This document shows positions 39,366 through 53,000 of a stretch of 64,000 bases of DNA, in pieces; position 1 is the first letter of the stretch, and each line of letters starts with the position of its first letter. The notes beneath the pieces were generated by a model, which saw only the letters and a list, made by a program, of their open reading frames with translations, made no database searches and was not told the origin of the DNA. Both the position numbers and the translations under genes were made by a program. Location: positions 5,709,899 through 5,773,898 of the forward strand of contig NC_135567.1 in the NCBI RefSeq assembly GCF_964340395.1, given 5' to 3'. The stretch is from Glandiceps talaboti. Taxonomy: Eukaryota > Hemichordata > Enteropneusta > Spengelidae.

Positions 39366-40556
39366 ACAGATTCAATTGAGGACCAATCCTACGTTTGCAA
39401 ACTCCACAATGTACTGCAGTATATATCTCACTACAAGAGGGCAGCAGGTGGTATCAAGCTTCGAGAGAAAATTCATGGGTCACATGTTCGATTTGAAGCG
39501 TCCTGATTGGTTTATTCGATGCCATGACCATGTTCCATTAATATTGGCAACATGCAAAGCATTACAGACTAAATCTATCTGTATACTTTCTTTTCCTTTA
39601 TTCTTTTTTGGAGTCTTCCATATTTATATAAACCTTTTCTGCAATTATTACAAATCTTTCATTCTTTAAAAGACCAGAAAGTGTACAAGTACATACATGT
39701 AATATTAATTATTAACCATTCCATTTCTGGCCTTATAACCAAAATAACTAATATGTTTAGACGTGTATAACGAGTTTATTAAAATATACTATAAATAAAG
39801 AAGTAAGTATGTAAATGTGACTCATAGCTAACTTGGGCCTTTATTACTTATATATCATTATCATTTTCAGATCTCACCAGAATTGTTGCCTCATGCCCCT
39901 GCTCTATCATGACTTAATAATGCACTTATAATATAACTTATAATATCTTACTTGATTCATGTCCAAACTTTGCAAACTTTAATGAGTCAGACAAATGGAA
40001 CTTTATAACGACCAATAAACCTATAGCAAGGAGTAATCATTTGTACAATTGTTCGCAAAATACTGTTAAAGTTTTATGGTCAAACATGTCTGAAAATATC
40101 CATATTCAAACAAGTAACATCAACAAAAACAGAGATATTAGTACCATTTGTACACGATGGGTGGGTGAAATCAGACTCATTTCTGTAAACAGTGAGCAGG
40201 AAATTCACACAACCTGACTCATTGTAATTTAGTTTGCAAAATCAGTTTAAACTTTGATTACCTTGGATAATACTCGGTATACATGATATCGTAATTTTGC
40301 TCCAGAAGTAAGTTTAAGGTCCAATATCCAATGAAATGATCGAAACTTGAAAAAGTACAAAATGTTTTACTGTAAAAATCTGTTGGCTGACAAAAGTCGA
40401 TGTTGACGACATAGTAGTTTAGAATTCTAAACTGGTACACTATTACGTTTTAAAAACTCCATTACCTATACCAGTCTAGCTCAGTCCCCAACGAAAGGTG
40501 TCAAGTGTGTTTGGAACTTTTATACTCAAAGCAATCGGTAACCGTTTCGGACTCAC
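39366..40556. other. Non-coding, nothing firmly recognised
   Basis: A 60-codon minus-strand frame at 40258-40440 ends at a donor-like CCAAG/GTAATC but shows no known domain. Its frame does not join the candidate exon at 40557-40690 in phase. Confidence 0.3.
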
Positions 40557-40690
40557 CACGTGTCCTCTCCGACAGTACATTAATTTGACCCCATACAATC
40601 AACACAAAAGGTTGATGTGACTGCAGCCAACCTCCATTGGCATTCGCTGTACATCGGGTGTACATTGTATATGTTTTACCAACACCGTCT
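40557..40690 (-). CDS. Candidate exon of unknown gene
   Basis: An open stretch bounded by an acceptor with a pyrimidine-rich tract (TTTGCTTTCTTGTAAG) and a strong donor (CGTG/GTGAGT). It would encode GVGKTYTMYTRC, NANGGW and PFVLIVWGQINVLSE. The sequence looks protein-like but I recognise no family. GVGKTY is not followed by a P-loop fold pattern, so I do not call it an NTPase. No partner exon in a compatible phase was found nearby. Confidence 0.3.
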
Positions 40691-41325
40691 CTTACAAGAA
40701 AGCAAAGTCGAACGCCAGATTGATTCGTATGTATCATGTCATGTCACACATTACAATTGTCGAATAAAGTCTATACAAAATTTGGATTTCAAGAGAGTGC
40801 ACGTCTTATCGTAATTTTGAGTTACACGTTGAAAGGTTTGTAAACTGACGAGGATAAGGATGATCCACGCAATACCGCGAACTTAAATACACTGAGACTA
40901 CTCTACATCCAAATCCGAGTCCTCACCAGAGTGACGCATTGCCGTTTCGGTGGAAATATCCTTATATCGCGTACGTGTTGAAATACACATATGTCGGACT
41001 TAGAATCGACATGTGTCTGAGACCACGGCACATATTCTATACTGCTTTTAATATCATGTTATATTACAATACACGGTTATCCTATGTTAGCTAATTATAA
41101 AAGCTCATGATAGACTGATTTCACATTGCATTGTTTCATTATATAAAGATCATGCTCATAACATCTGGCAAAGGTAGACAAGAAAAATCAAACCGTGGCA
41201 AAATGTATTAATGTTACCAAAATGAAAAGAAAATATAAGCCTGGTCACAAAAACGAAAGCTTGATAAGATAATTGTAATATCACATTTATCACCATAAAT
41301 CTCAAAGTTCTCTGTGTTAACTTTA
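40691..41325. other. Non-coding, nothing seen
   Basis: No repeat or exon recognised. Confidence 0.4.
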
Positions 41326-43370
41326 GTCTTCTGCGAAGTCATTTGTTGATACGGGAGAGTCGTCTTGGTGAGGATCCTTCATGTAGAGGTGGTAGCGAAT
41401 TATGTTGTTAAATATGTCGTACATTTTCGGAAGACGGGTATGCTGGTGACGACGACGGTGGCGGCCGCGGCAGAGATACAGTAGTCTGGAGGCCGGAAAC
41501 ACTGTAACCACCCCAGTTATATGTAGCTTGAGCTGGTTGTGCATCAGCTACAGGTAACTGAGTATATGGATTGTATAAGTTGTGGTAGGTGTAAGTTGGG
41601 TATCCAACAAAACTACAAGATCCATACTTGTACGAAGGGATGGGGTGATACTAGCAATTGCGCTTGGGGAAGATTTGACGGTGCGACAGCTGTAACATTT
41701 CCTGGAGTGTTCTGACCAGTTTGGTTCAATAAACTCATCTGCATTGCTTGTTGTAATTGTGTGTATTCTTCATTGGTTGAGCTTGGATATATTATGTTTT
41801 GGTCATCCACGGTGCTGCCAGTGGAATGAGACAGACTCGGGGCAGAAGTGAAAAGGGTTGGTAATTTGAAATTCGGAAACGTTACTCTGTACTTTGGCTC
41901 AGTTTCCAACAGTTGCCGTGCGCGATATTTTGGCTTCGCAATAAGTCCACGCTTTTGTTGTAGGAGGCGATAATTTGCTGATATTTTCCCTTTTCCTGAT
42001 CAAGATTCGTTGGTATTTTACTGCCATAGTGTGATTTCAGGATAGAAATGTCATGGTTCAATACATAGTGTTTGGGTCGCAAGCCCATTGCAGTTTCTAC
42101 CAAGTACATTGCTATGTTGCTATTAATCAAGGAGGTTTCTATATTCCGTTCAAATGACGTCAAAGTAACTTGTAATTCGCGTTTCTGGGTCAATTCTTTC
42201 CGAGTTCTTGATCTCCTTTTCTAACTCACCGCGTCGCTTCGCAAATGTATTCAGTTCCACTTTCTCATCCGAATGGCTGGGGTGGTTGATGTCACCAGAA
42301 ATCTGACCTGATACTCATGTCGCATGTGGCAATGTGATTTATTGGGTCCTTCGCGAAGGTGGCAACGACCACACCTTTGTTTGGTAGTATGTTGGAAAGG
42401 AACTGCTGAGTATTTTCCGTTTAACTGATTAATATTTCCTTCAGTACCTCAAGTTCGTCTTGTAGGTCAGATAGTTCGCGCTCTTTGCTACGTAAGTCTA
42501 AATCTAGTCTGTATTTAGACGGGTCATATTTCGCTTTATTTCTAAAATAAAAATCCTTCTGAAATATTACTTTATTTCTTACTAATTATGTACATATACA
42601 TGTATATAGCCTGCAACATGCGATATAATAATCAGCATGTACAATGCACATTGTCTGTTCTATATACATGATACGGAATGTGCGCTACTCACTGAGCCTG
42701 GGATTCGAACACATAAAATATAATCCATCTTGACTTCAAGGAACGTCCAGCTCACACCATGTTTAAATCTATTAATTTCAGCTACGACAATAGTATTACA
42801 GATAAATTACAAAAAAATCAAGACGACTGTTGACAGTCAAGTGTAAAGTCTAATGATGAGGCATACGCGACTTCACCATCGATATCTAATGACTCGGCAG
42901 ATACGTCTCCATCACTGGTCTTGTCAAATATCAATTTCTTAGGTTGCGGTCCCCGATTGTCGTCTTTGGTTTGTCTTTTTCTCGACGAGGTAGGAGCCCT
43001 TCTACGTGATTTATTCGCATTCGTCGATAGTCGGCATTACCTACTGGCACAACACATCGGAATAGGTCATTCATATCAACATCGTTGTCCGATAACGTCA
43101 CCACTACTCCATCCTCATTTTCATACGTAATCAGAAACGCAGTGAACAACATCGACGGAATGTGATCAATGATTAAGCTGCAACACTACGGCAGATATAT
43201 TTGTCTGCACTTTCCATGGCAATGCACTTGAACTTGTAAAGCATACCGATACGTAGTTATCAATTCGAAGTTCTTGTCTGTGGATTAAACCATTTGTCAT
43301 GTGTGTACAAATGATTGGCGATAATTCGTTCAGATTCACAGTGAGACTGTGAATGTTCATTCCATGTTAA
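41326..43370 (-). pseudogene. Probable broken gene: PB1-like region, zinc finger, coiled coil, Q/P/Y-rich tail
   Basis: Read from 43360 downward in three frames. The start is MNIHSLTVNLNELS and SSSALPWKVQ. Next is ITYENEDGVVVTLSDNDVD (about 43120-43060), like the acidic loop of PB1 domains. An acidic stretch follows (TSDGDVSAESLDIDGEV, about 42920-42860). A helical stretch SKERELSDLQDELEVLKEIL opens after a TTATTTTAG acceptor near 42541. A CGRCHLREG...CHMRH finger sits near 42385-42310. Then come RRGELEKEIKNSE, TQKRELQVTLTSFERNIET and, after another shift, a Q/N/P/Y-rich tail. Frame changes near 43160, 42950, 42430, 42200 and 41880 could be introns, decay or sequence errors. I do not recognise the family. 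Confidence 0.45.
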
Positions 43371-44693
43371 TACTGAGCTCTATTAAAATCAGTTGTCCTC
43401 TCTTGAGGCTTTTAAAAAAAATAGATCATCTATGTCATACTTTATAGGAGTACCTGTACCAAATGGTTTTGACCACCCTCATTATTTATGAAACAAATCG
43501 GAAGTATCACGAAGTTGTTGTTACATTTTGACAACCAAATCTCAAACCACACGTGTGCGATTTACTAGAGGTGTACTTGAAAGTCAGAATCGCAACAGAA
43601 CATTTTTTGATTATTTTGAAGGCATATGGTGATGATTCAAACTCTATGTAATATCGCACAACTTACATTAACTTACATAGATCACTAGTATTTCACTTTG
43701 CGTCATAAAATAAATAAGTGTGAACACTATCAATCATAGCATAAATGATATCGTCAAGTGATATTTTGCGACAAAATAATTTACGCACCATTTTCTATTT
43801 TGTTTTGCGAGATTACACATTATATTGTATATTATTTTGTCACATTTCCCATTACAACCCCCTAGACAGAAAAGACTTGATTGTAGCATAAAATATTATA
43901 CAACTTGACTTCCACAGATTTCCGTATCAACCAACTATGCAACATTTACATGTAACTGTATAAATACATATGTAAATTAACGACTCCATCGTTTTTAATG
44001 TATTAGATTGTTCTCAATTTTTTGATAATATATTTGTAAAACTATGTATCGTCACACGAAAATGTATCCTCTTGCGTTGTACAATGCTCGAGTGTCTGCG
44101 GCTGCGATCTTCGGTCGTGGTGTATATAGCGAATGGTATGTGTTCGTAAGCCAGTTGAGAAAGTGAAGGACGTTCGATGCGTTCCTTGATTTTGCTAACA
44201 CGGAATTACGGTGGGTTGAATGCTGGCGAGTATGTGGGTGTGGATATTACTTCGATACATTGAGTGCCTGCTTGAGCGTTTAGCCAAATGCCCAATGTGT
44301 GAGCGACCTGATTTTGATGTATTGGAGCATTGTCCATTGTTATTTTTTAAATATACACTTCAATAAAGGAATTAGAAATATGGGTAATTTCCAAATTTGA
44401 TTTCCATCCTTCAATTAATAATCTATGTTTTTGTATTGTTTCTAATTTTCTACTGTCACTACAAATCAGTAAACTGATGTTTTTAAGCATATGGCCGATT
44501 TTATCTGGCCAAATGGAATTACACCTTCAATGTTAATTTGAAAATTCTGGAAAAGTGTAATGCCGAAGACATTCTATTGGAAAGTAATACAAAATAGAAA
44601 CAAGCAGTCATCGGACATGACTCAGTCCTGCAATGGATGTTTTCAAAGAATTGCCACAAGTCATGGTAGTGTAATGTATTAGATTATATGAAA
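43371..44693. other. Non-coding, nothing firmly recognised
   Basis: A stretch near 44270-44345 reads LAKCPMCERPDFDVLEHCPL on the plus strand, like the cysteine-rich tail of some LINEs. It is isolated and too short to call. Confidence 0.3.
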
Positions 44694-44885
44694 TATAGTG
44701 GCAATGGCATTGTAGGACAACTGTATAGTTGATTGAATATTTGCATACATTTTTTGAATGTTTATTTATTTGTCTATTAATCCCTGTTGTTATCTTTCAA
44801 ATATAAGTTATCATTTGGCTGTTGTTATGGGTGTGGTCTAGTTGCTAGGCACATTTACATACATTTTTTGAATGTTATTCAATAT
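44694..44885 (+). mobile_element. Element X, copy 5 (short fragment)
   Basis: Start gtggcaatggcattgtagga, then a single tandem unit with tttggctgttgttatgggtg and ttgctaggcacatttacatac. It is truncated after 44885. Confidence 0.65.
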
Positions 44886-45830
44886 ATACTATGTATGTAC
44901 ATCATCCGTTACCTAGCACCCCGGGCAGCGCCTTATTGAGTGGCAAGAATGAACAGTGGCGGGTAAACAAAAAACATTGTTAGCTGCGCCTCTGGCTGGA
45001 GTTCAACTACTACGCTACTCAAAGTACTTGGAAAACCTAAACACCTACTAAAAGCAATACTATCTTGAAAAATTACACATTTGTGGACTAAAATCGGACC
45101 CTTACACGTTTTTGAAGTCCTAATTCGACTGCAATTAGCCAAAGTTGTGGCCAGAGGTAACCTATGCTGACATCTATGCATACTTCATTACCAAGCTGAG
45201 TCTGTACACTCACTCACAACTGAAATCGTACAAAAGTTTAGATGCTTATCAATTTGTTGTTACTTGACAAAATTTTGATGTAATGTGTAAACGAATTCAA
45301 ATTACTAACGATCACAACACTGGATTTCAGTTTGTCGGAAAGGTATGATATTCACAAAGTATCTTCACTTAGCCTCTGAACTGCGTATGGGCTGCACTCA
45401 AAACAGATGCCACAGTGATTGCCGTTCATTGTATTTTTGTATTTGCATGGCTGGCTCGGTGAAGCTTGTTCACATCATGGAAGTACAACCAACGTTATAC
45501 TTCCATGTTCACATGTAGGAGCGGACCAGTTCTACATTGATGCAGTGACTCAATTCAAGAGAAGAACTGACATGTCAGCACGTACTTTAAAAGTTTGCTC
45601 ATTTCAAACAGCTTTGCAACTCCAGTGTCACAGGACGTGTGGTTAGCGGTAGTGACAAATCTACAGGGAAACGCCCCTCTAGTGAAGTCTGCGCCACCAT
45701 TAACACCAGGTGAATTAAAATACTTTGTGATTAAACTTGAGAAAACAGGTGTAAAAAGTGCCGTGTTACGTATACACATCCTGACACATACAAGTAATCT
45801 GTACAAATGTCAACAAAGCTAGTCAAACTG
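44886..45830. other. Mostly non-coding; one unassigned open frame
   Basis: A plus-strand frame at 45595-45822 reads VWLAVVTNLQGNAPL and GELKYFVIKLEKTGVKSAVL. It looks more protein-like than its neighbours but has no recognised domain or clear splice sites. Confidence 0.25.
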
Positions 45831-46345
45831 TAGTCTTGCTGCTAGACGTTCGGGCTTTCTTTCGATGGTTTAACTATAAGCGAACGAAGTTCGCATGTGA
45901 GGGCCTGCCCGAACAGTCTAGCGAATGTCATTTTCAGACCGGACATTCCATTGAGATTACGATAAGCGGTGGGTTGGGCCATATATGCATATATATACTT
46001 TAATATATTCAATCTCTGCATGCAGGTGTTGACAAACACATTTATGTCTTACTATGTCTTATCAGTTTATGGTAATTGTGTTTGATGAGTGTGTAGACGT
46101 TGTCATTCACACATTTTAGTTAACGCATTGGCGGTTATTTTTACAAGCCCCTCCTTAAGATGAATATGCATGAACATTTAGCTATTGTCCTCTGTTTGTG
46201 CTTGTCGCTAATACGGTTCTCTGATTGGCAGTTATTTATATCCTGATGACATTCGCTAGACCTCGGATGTTCCATCCTCGATAGCGTTGTTCGGCTGTGT
46301 GTCGTATTTTATCGGAAGAACATCCGAGGGCTAGCTGATAGACTA
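45831..46345 (+). mobile_element. MULE-like non-autonomous element, copy B
   Basis: 515 bp, flanked by perfect 9-bp direct repeats gtcaaactg (45822-45830 and 46346-46354). The ends TAGTCTTGCTGCTAG and the inverse of CTAGCTGATAGACTA form imperfect 15-bp inverted repeats. Just inside are two hairpins: gctagacgttcgggc with gcccgaacagtctagc at the 5' end, and gctagacctcggatgttcc with ggaagaacatccgagggcta at the 3' end. It is nearly identical along its length to copy A at 25053-25601, in the same orientation. No coding capacity. Confidence 0.85.
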
Positions 46346-46354
46346 GTCAAACTG

Positions 46355-47967
46355 CTGACTAAACGTTACAACCCATTGTTCCATGACCTCCTGTATAATG
46401 AGTTTTTGATAAAGTGTGACAATGTGAGTCTTATGTTATGGTTGTATTCATGAAATAGATGTACAGTATCTTATATCTTGTTTTTTTCAGAATTATAGTC
46501 AAATATTTGCAATACAGGCACTGATAACATACTCTTTCCTGTATTTACACATTCATTTATAATGCTGCCCAGGTATATAGGTGATGGTAAGGTTAATGGT
46601 TGGATTACATTATTACTTCTGAAAATGGCCTTTTAGCACCAGGCATTTAAAATAACGATTCATTTTCTAAATTTTGTACATGGCATTATGAAAGCATACA
46701 TGTAGTAGGAGGCATTCCTGTGTTGTATCTTTTGATTTTCTCCATTATTCATTGATGATTTTCATCCATGTGTTCCTCTACATCAAATAGTAAGACACAA
46801 TCATACATTTAATCATATTCAGACACTAGTGTTGCTCATTTTCTTTCAAGAGATACACTTTCCCCGCCATACGTTCATTCAATTACACAATACAACAACT
46901 GTTAGCTTTTAAAGATAATTTATTATTAGGTCAGACAAGCACTCAAATATCATGTAAAATTGCATGTAAAACAAGCTTTCACTCAAACAAGCTTTCAGTC
47001 GAAGACATCATCCCCCAATTGTTGTGTTATATGGCAATGTTATTGTACACTTTTTATGGTTTCTCTAGATACAAAACAGCAACATTCATTGACCAACTGC
47101 TATTTGATCTTGAATATGGAGATATTTGATCTTGAATATGGAGATAGACATTTAAAAGGTGTCTTTTGTGTATTCAACTTCTTGAGTTAATGTAGAAACA
47201 AACAATTTGGTTATTTTACTTTGAAAATGTTTTTCAAAGTGAAATGTCAATGTCTCCTTAGAAAGTTCATCATTGATAATATGAGGGTAGGCACCTGAAT
47301 GGAATCACTGTGATTTATACATTCAAAGTTATGATGCATATTGTGGAATGTATCAACAAATATGGCTGCCATTTGGCCATATTTGATTCAGTCACAAAAC
47401 AAATTGACGTGCATATGTCTCACATGGTATGTTACCTTTGTGCCAAGTGTGGTTGAAATTGGTTGGTGCGTGCCAGAGATATGAGGGTGAATACACACAT
47501 GCACTCACAGACAGATGGACTGAACCCAATGTAAAAAATTTTCCCCTCTGGGTGACTATAATAACAAGTAAAATTGCATGTATATGCGATAAGATGCACC
47601 TTTAAGTATCATTCTTCGAATTGGGCAGTGATGACCAAACTACTCACTTCTACAACTTGAATCATTACAAAATCTGTTGTGAGATATTTCTACTAGGGCA
47701 AGGCCATGGACTACAAAGAATGTTTCATTAAAGTCTTGCCAAACCCTGACAACTTTCTGGTGGGAATTGGATGACTGTGTTGTTTGTGTGCAACTGTAAT
47801 GACCATAAAAACATTGAACATCCATAGACAGTGTAGAAGCTTAGCCTATGAAATATACAACAACATAACATGTACAATAACATGTAGTACATGTATCAGT
47901 AAAATGTACCTTGACCTCACAAAAATCAGTCTGAACGAAATAGATACATTTTGGAGTGATTTAATTC
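46355..47967. other. Non-coding, no gene seen
   Basis: AT-rich spacer leading to the satellite. No domain-bearing frame. A passage near 47300-47560 (with ggtgcgtgccagagatatga and a short CA/CAGA-like end) reads like another degenerate dispersed repeat. Confidence 0.4.
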
Positions 47968-49324
47968 AGTATAGTACACTAAGATATCACATACCATAGG
48001 GTACCATACACTATGATATCACACACCATAGAGTACTTAGATGCAGTGTGTATATTACAGACACTATGATATCACACACCATAGAGTACTTAGATGCAGT
48101 GTGTATATTACAGACACTATGATATCACACACCATAGAGTACTTAGATGCAGTGTGTATATTACAGACACTATGATATCACACACCATAGAGTACTTAGA
48201 TGCAGTGTGTATATTACAGACACTATAGCATACACCATAGAGTATTTAGATGCAGTGTGTATATTACAGACACTATGATATCACACACCATAGAGTACAT
48301 AGATGTAGTGTGTATATTACAGACACTATGATATCACACACACCATAGAGTACTTAGATGCAGTGTGTATATTACAGACAATATGATATCACACACCATA
48401 GAGTACTTAGATGCAGTGTGTATATTACAGACAATATGATATCACACACCATATAGTACTTAGAAAGTGTGTATATTACAGACACTATGATATCACACAC
48501 CATACAGTACTTATATGCAATGTGTATATTACAGACAATATGATATCACACACCATATAGTACTTAGAAAGTGTGTATATTACAGACACTATGATATCAC
48601 ACACCATACAGTACTTATATGCAATGTGTATATTACAGACATTATGATTTCACACACCATAGAGTACTTAGATGCAGTGTGTATATTACAGACACTATGA
48701 TATCACACACCATAGAATACTTAGATGCAGTGTGTATATTACAGACACTATGATATCACACACCATAGAGTACTTAGATGCAGTGTGTATATTACAGACA
48801 CTATGATATCACACACCATAGAATACTTATATGCAATGTGTATATTACATACAATATGATATCACACACCATAGACTACTTAGATGCAGTGTGTATATTA
48901 CAGACACTATGATATAACACACCATAGAGTACTTAGATGCAGTGTGTATAGTACAGACACTATGATAACACACACCATAGCGTACTTAGATGCAGTGTGT
49001 ATATTACATACACTATGATATCACACACCATAGAGTATGTAGATGCAGTGTGTATATTACAGACACTATGATATCACACACCATAGAGTATGTAGATGCA
49101 GTGTGTATATTACAGACACTATGATATCACACACCATAGAATACTAAGATGCAGTGTGTATATTACAGACAATATGATATCACACACCATAGAGTACTTA
49201 GATGCAGTGTGTATATTACAGACACTATGATATCACACACCATAGAGTATGTAGATGCAGTGTGTATATTACAGACACTGTGATATCACACACCATAGAG
49301 TACTAAGATGCAGTGTGTATATTA
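47968..49324. repeat. 53-bp satellite array, left arm
   Basis: Monomer cactatgatatcacacacca followed by tagagtacttagatgcagtg and tgtatattacaga, 53 bp. It begins with degenerate monomers and continues to the left LTR. The 1104 bp at 48221-49324 recur without gaps at 57673-58776 (constant offset 9452). Small open frames across it are artefacts. Confidence 0.95.
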
Positions 49325-49973
49325 TGTGGCGGTCGGTTGCCGATCGGGGGCCCGGAGGCGCGTTGTGTCCCAATCGCTCGACCAGTTTGCGCCTCGTGTT
49401 ATCACTGCACACACACTAGGCTCTCACACAACAACAACACGAGACTGTTCGTTTGAATTGTGATCGACACTTTGCTGGTTTAATTCTTCATCACCATCTA
49501 CAACATGATGGGAAGGCGAAAGGTCAAGAGGGTAACAACTTTACAATAAAATACTAAAATACAAAGTTACAAGCTCATCAAAACTTGAAATACATCTATG
49601 ACGCAATGCTAAATACAGGCGACTATGACAGTTCAATCACAGATGTTTCAATGTCTCAAAAAGTAGTAAAATCTAAATGAAAACTTTCCAAACTTCACTC
49701 GGACATCAATACATATGTCATCTTTCGTTTGGCATACATCAAGAGTCTGGATGCTTTGGATTACTACACAAATTAAATAGTTTTTCTGAAGACATGAAAT
49801 CACTTACCTACAACATGATGGGAAGGCGAAAGGTCAAGAGGTCAAGACGAACATCGCCCTCTCACACATGAAGTGAATTACTTTTGTCTTTACTATATGC
49901 ACAAAGGTATAAAGCTTACAACATAAATATAAGTTAACAACACTACTACAAGGTTCTAAGAACCTGGGTCACA
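49325..49973 (-). repeat. 3' LTR (element sense), 649 bp
   Basis: Element-sense ends are TGTGACCCAGG and CCGCCACA, the usual TG...CA. It contains a 34-bp direct repeat (49498-49531 and 49808-49841) and a TATA-like TTATATTTATG near 49925-49940. The same length and apparently the same sequence occur at 57016-57664. Confidence 0.95.
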
Positions 49974-49985
49974 TCCTCCCCTGGT
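49974..49985 (-). promoter_or_regulatory. Polypurine tract
   Basis: Minus-strand ACCAGGGGAGGA lies directly before the TGTGACCC start of the 3' LTR. This is the position where the plus-strand primer for reverse transcription is left by RNase H. Confidence 0.8.
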
Positions 49986-50043
49986 TTGAGGAAAACGGCA
50001 CACTTGTCGTTTGAACAAGAAATAGAAATACATGAAAATATAA

Positions 50044-53000
50044 CTAAATACGACTCTTTAGCAATTCGCATAGCAATGCCATGCTGTAGTAAGTTAGTCT
50101 GTCAGGTTGTCGTCGTTGTCGAACAGGATAACGTCGTTGTCCAGGTGTTTCAGTCATGTCTGGGGTAGCTTCCTTCTGATGTTCATCCCTTAACTGTACA
50201 GGTGAATCAGTGACAGTGGGCTCTGCACCCATAGCATCAAAGAATTCATCAGGATCATTATCAAGGTGACCTTCCTCTGCAATAGTTTCCATTAGATTAG
50301 AGGGTAAACCAGTCCTGCAACCAACACTGGGATCTGCTCCTATACATTCCAAAGGGGGTACTAAATCACTTTGTAATTCATCTGAGTGTCCAACAGCATC
50401 GATGGTTGAATCAAGTCTCTCAGCTGGAGTCGAAATACGTTCAGGCGCCACACCAGTAGCTGGCTCCTTTGTCATCTCTGGTACCTGAAGTGGGGACAAT
50501 GCTGATTCACTCTCAACAAAAGATGTGTACAAGGCATCACCAGTAGGACAATGAATTTTCACAATATCACCCTGATCAGACATGTCATCGTCGTCGTCAC
50601 TACCACTACTTGGTTCAACATTACTATCATCATCATTGACAATAGCATCCTGCTTCTTATCTTCTTTACTCTTAAACTGATATTCCCTATCCTCAGCTGT
50701 CAAAAATGTACAAGGTTTCAACATATTACGATGCAAAGTTCGCACTCTGTCACCATCTTCTACTTGGATGTCATAGACTGGGAGATCTGGATTCTTAGAC
50801 AATACGATGTAGGGTATTGACTCCCACTTGTCTCGTAACTTATGCTTTCCAATGGTGGGGGACTTGTCTACTACCAGCACTCTGTCACCAGGATGGAGTT
50901 CCATCCCTTCCTTGGTACGCTTGTCATACGTCTTCTTCTGTCGTTCTCTCGCTTTATCAGCCTGTCGAATGGCCTCACTATATGACTCTTTCAGTCTCCT
51001 ACTCAGATCTTCAGCATACTCAGACTGGTCACCTGTCTCACTGGAATGTTCACTCACACCGAATGCAAGATCAACTGGTAGACGAGGGTTGCGCATAAAC
51101 ATCAGATAGAATGGTGGGTACCCCGTGGATTCATGACGCGTCGAGTTGTAAGCATGGGTCATAGAACCAAGGTACTCCTTCCAGTTCCTTTTACGTGTTG
51201 GATCCAATGTCCCCAACATGTTTAACAACGTCTGATTAAAACGCTCTGTCATCCCGTTGCCCTGCGGATGGTAAGGGGTCGTTCGGCTTTTCTTTACTCC
51301 AGTAATAGCACACAGCTCCTTGACCAATGCACTCTCGAAATTCCTTCCTTGATCAGCATGGAGTCTTCTGGGAAAACCATAGTGACAGAAGAACTCTTTC
51401 CACAATACTTTAGCTACAGTGACAGCTTTCTGATCTTTGGTAGCATACGCCTGCGCATATCTGGTAAAATGATCAGTTACTACCAGTACATTCTCTTCAC
51501 CACCCTTAGACTTTTCCAGTGACAAAAAGTCTATACACACAAGTTCCATTGGTGCTGTAGTACGAATATTCACCAGAGGCACACGTGTAGATGTAGGAGG
51601 TGACTTCCTCAACACACATCGTTTACATGTTTCACACCAATTCTTGACAAAGGATTGCATTTTCGGCCAATAAAAACGAGCTCTTACTAAATCCATAGTC
51701 TTGTCAAAACCCAAATGACCATTTCCATCATGAAGTCCTTCCAATACGTGATCTCTCATCTTTTCAGGTAAGACCAACTGCCAAGACTCCATTCCAGTAC
51801 TAGTGTGGGTTGACCTAACCAAAACATTATCCCTGATGGATAACCTCTCCCACTGTTTGAGAAGCAGGTTGGTCTCCTTGGATACTTTGGCTCGAACTCT
51901 TCTACTCGGCCTCTTCTTCTCTTGTTTCCATATCAACACTTTACCAATGGCTTCATCCTCCTCCTGTGCCAGGTGTAACTCCAGTGGAGACATTCCCGGT
52001 AGGACTTGGGTACCATGCATTGGCTTCTGCTCCAGACTATCATTATTTGGTTCACACTCTTTCTTTCGTATAGTTGCACTAACGATGTCAAGTGTGGCTG
52101 CAACATCTTCTCTTGGCATTCTTGACAGGCCATCAGCATTTGCATTGCTTTTGCCAGGACGGTATCTGATATCAAAATCAAACATTGCCAACTGTGATAT
52201 CCAACGTTGGCCAGTAGCATCAAGTTTGGCTGTGGTCTTTACATATGCGAGAGGATTATTATCAGTCCACGCAGTAAATCTGTTTCCATAGAGATAGTCC
52301 TTAAACTTGTCCGTCACTGCCCACTTTAAACACAAGAACTCAAGCTTATGGGCTGGGTAACGCGTCTCTGCAGGCTTCAATCCACGACTGGCATATGCAA
52401 TAACCCGCTCCTGGCCCTCTTGAGTCTGTGCAAGGACAGCTCCTAAACCATCTATAGAAGCATCTGTTTGCAGTGTAAATGGGAGGGAGAAATCTGGAAA
52501 TCCCAATACAGGTGCTGTGGTCAGCTTCTCTTTCAACTGTTGAAAGGCATGCTCACATTCACTTGTCCATACAAATGCTGGTCTTTCCTGTACATTCTTC
52601 TTACCCTTCTTCTTTCTGGCATCACCAGATGTAAGTCTGTTCAAGGGTGCTGCTATCTGTGAATAGCCTTTGACAAACTTGCGGTAATAGCCAGAGAACC
52701 CTAAGAACTGCAAAACCTCTTTATAGTTGGTTGGTCTTTTCCATTCTCTTACTTTCTCTATCTTCTCTGGATCAGTGTTAACTCCTTTTGCACTCACAAC
52801 ATGTCCCAGGTATTTTACTTCACTTTGTAGGAAATGGCATTTCTTAGGCTTCAACTTTAATCCATGTTGTCTCAGACGATCAAACACAAGTTGTAACCTG
52901 GCCAAATGCTGCTCAAAGGACTCAGAAAATACTACTATATCATCTAGATATATAAGGACAGTTGAAAAGTTCTGATCACCCAAACAGGACATCATTAATC

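Noticed and set aside
44270-44345. Cysteine-rich motif resembling a LINE C-terminus
   Set aside because: It is isolated, with stops on both sides, and too short to assign.
49677-49871. 64-residue plus-strand frame, identical in both LTRs
   Set aside because: It is antisense to the element and its identity simply reflects LTR identity.
49974-50043. Search for an envelope gene after pol
   Set aside because: Only 70 bp separate the pol stop from the LTR; there is no room.
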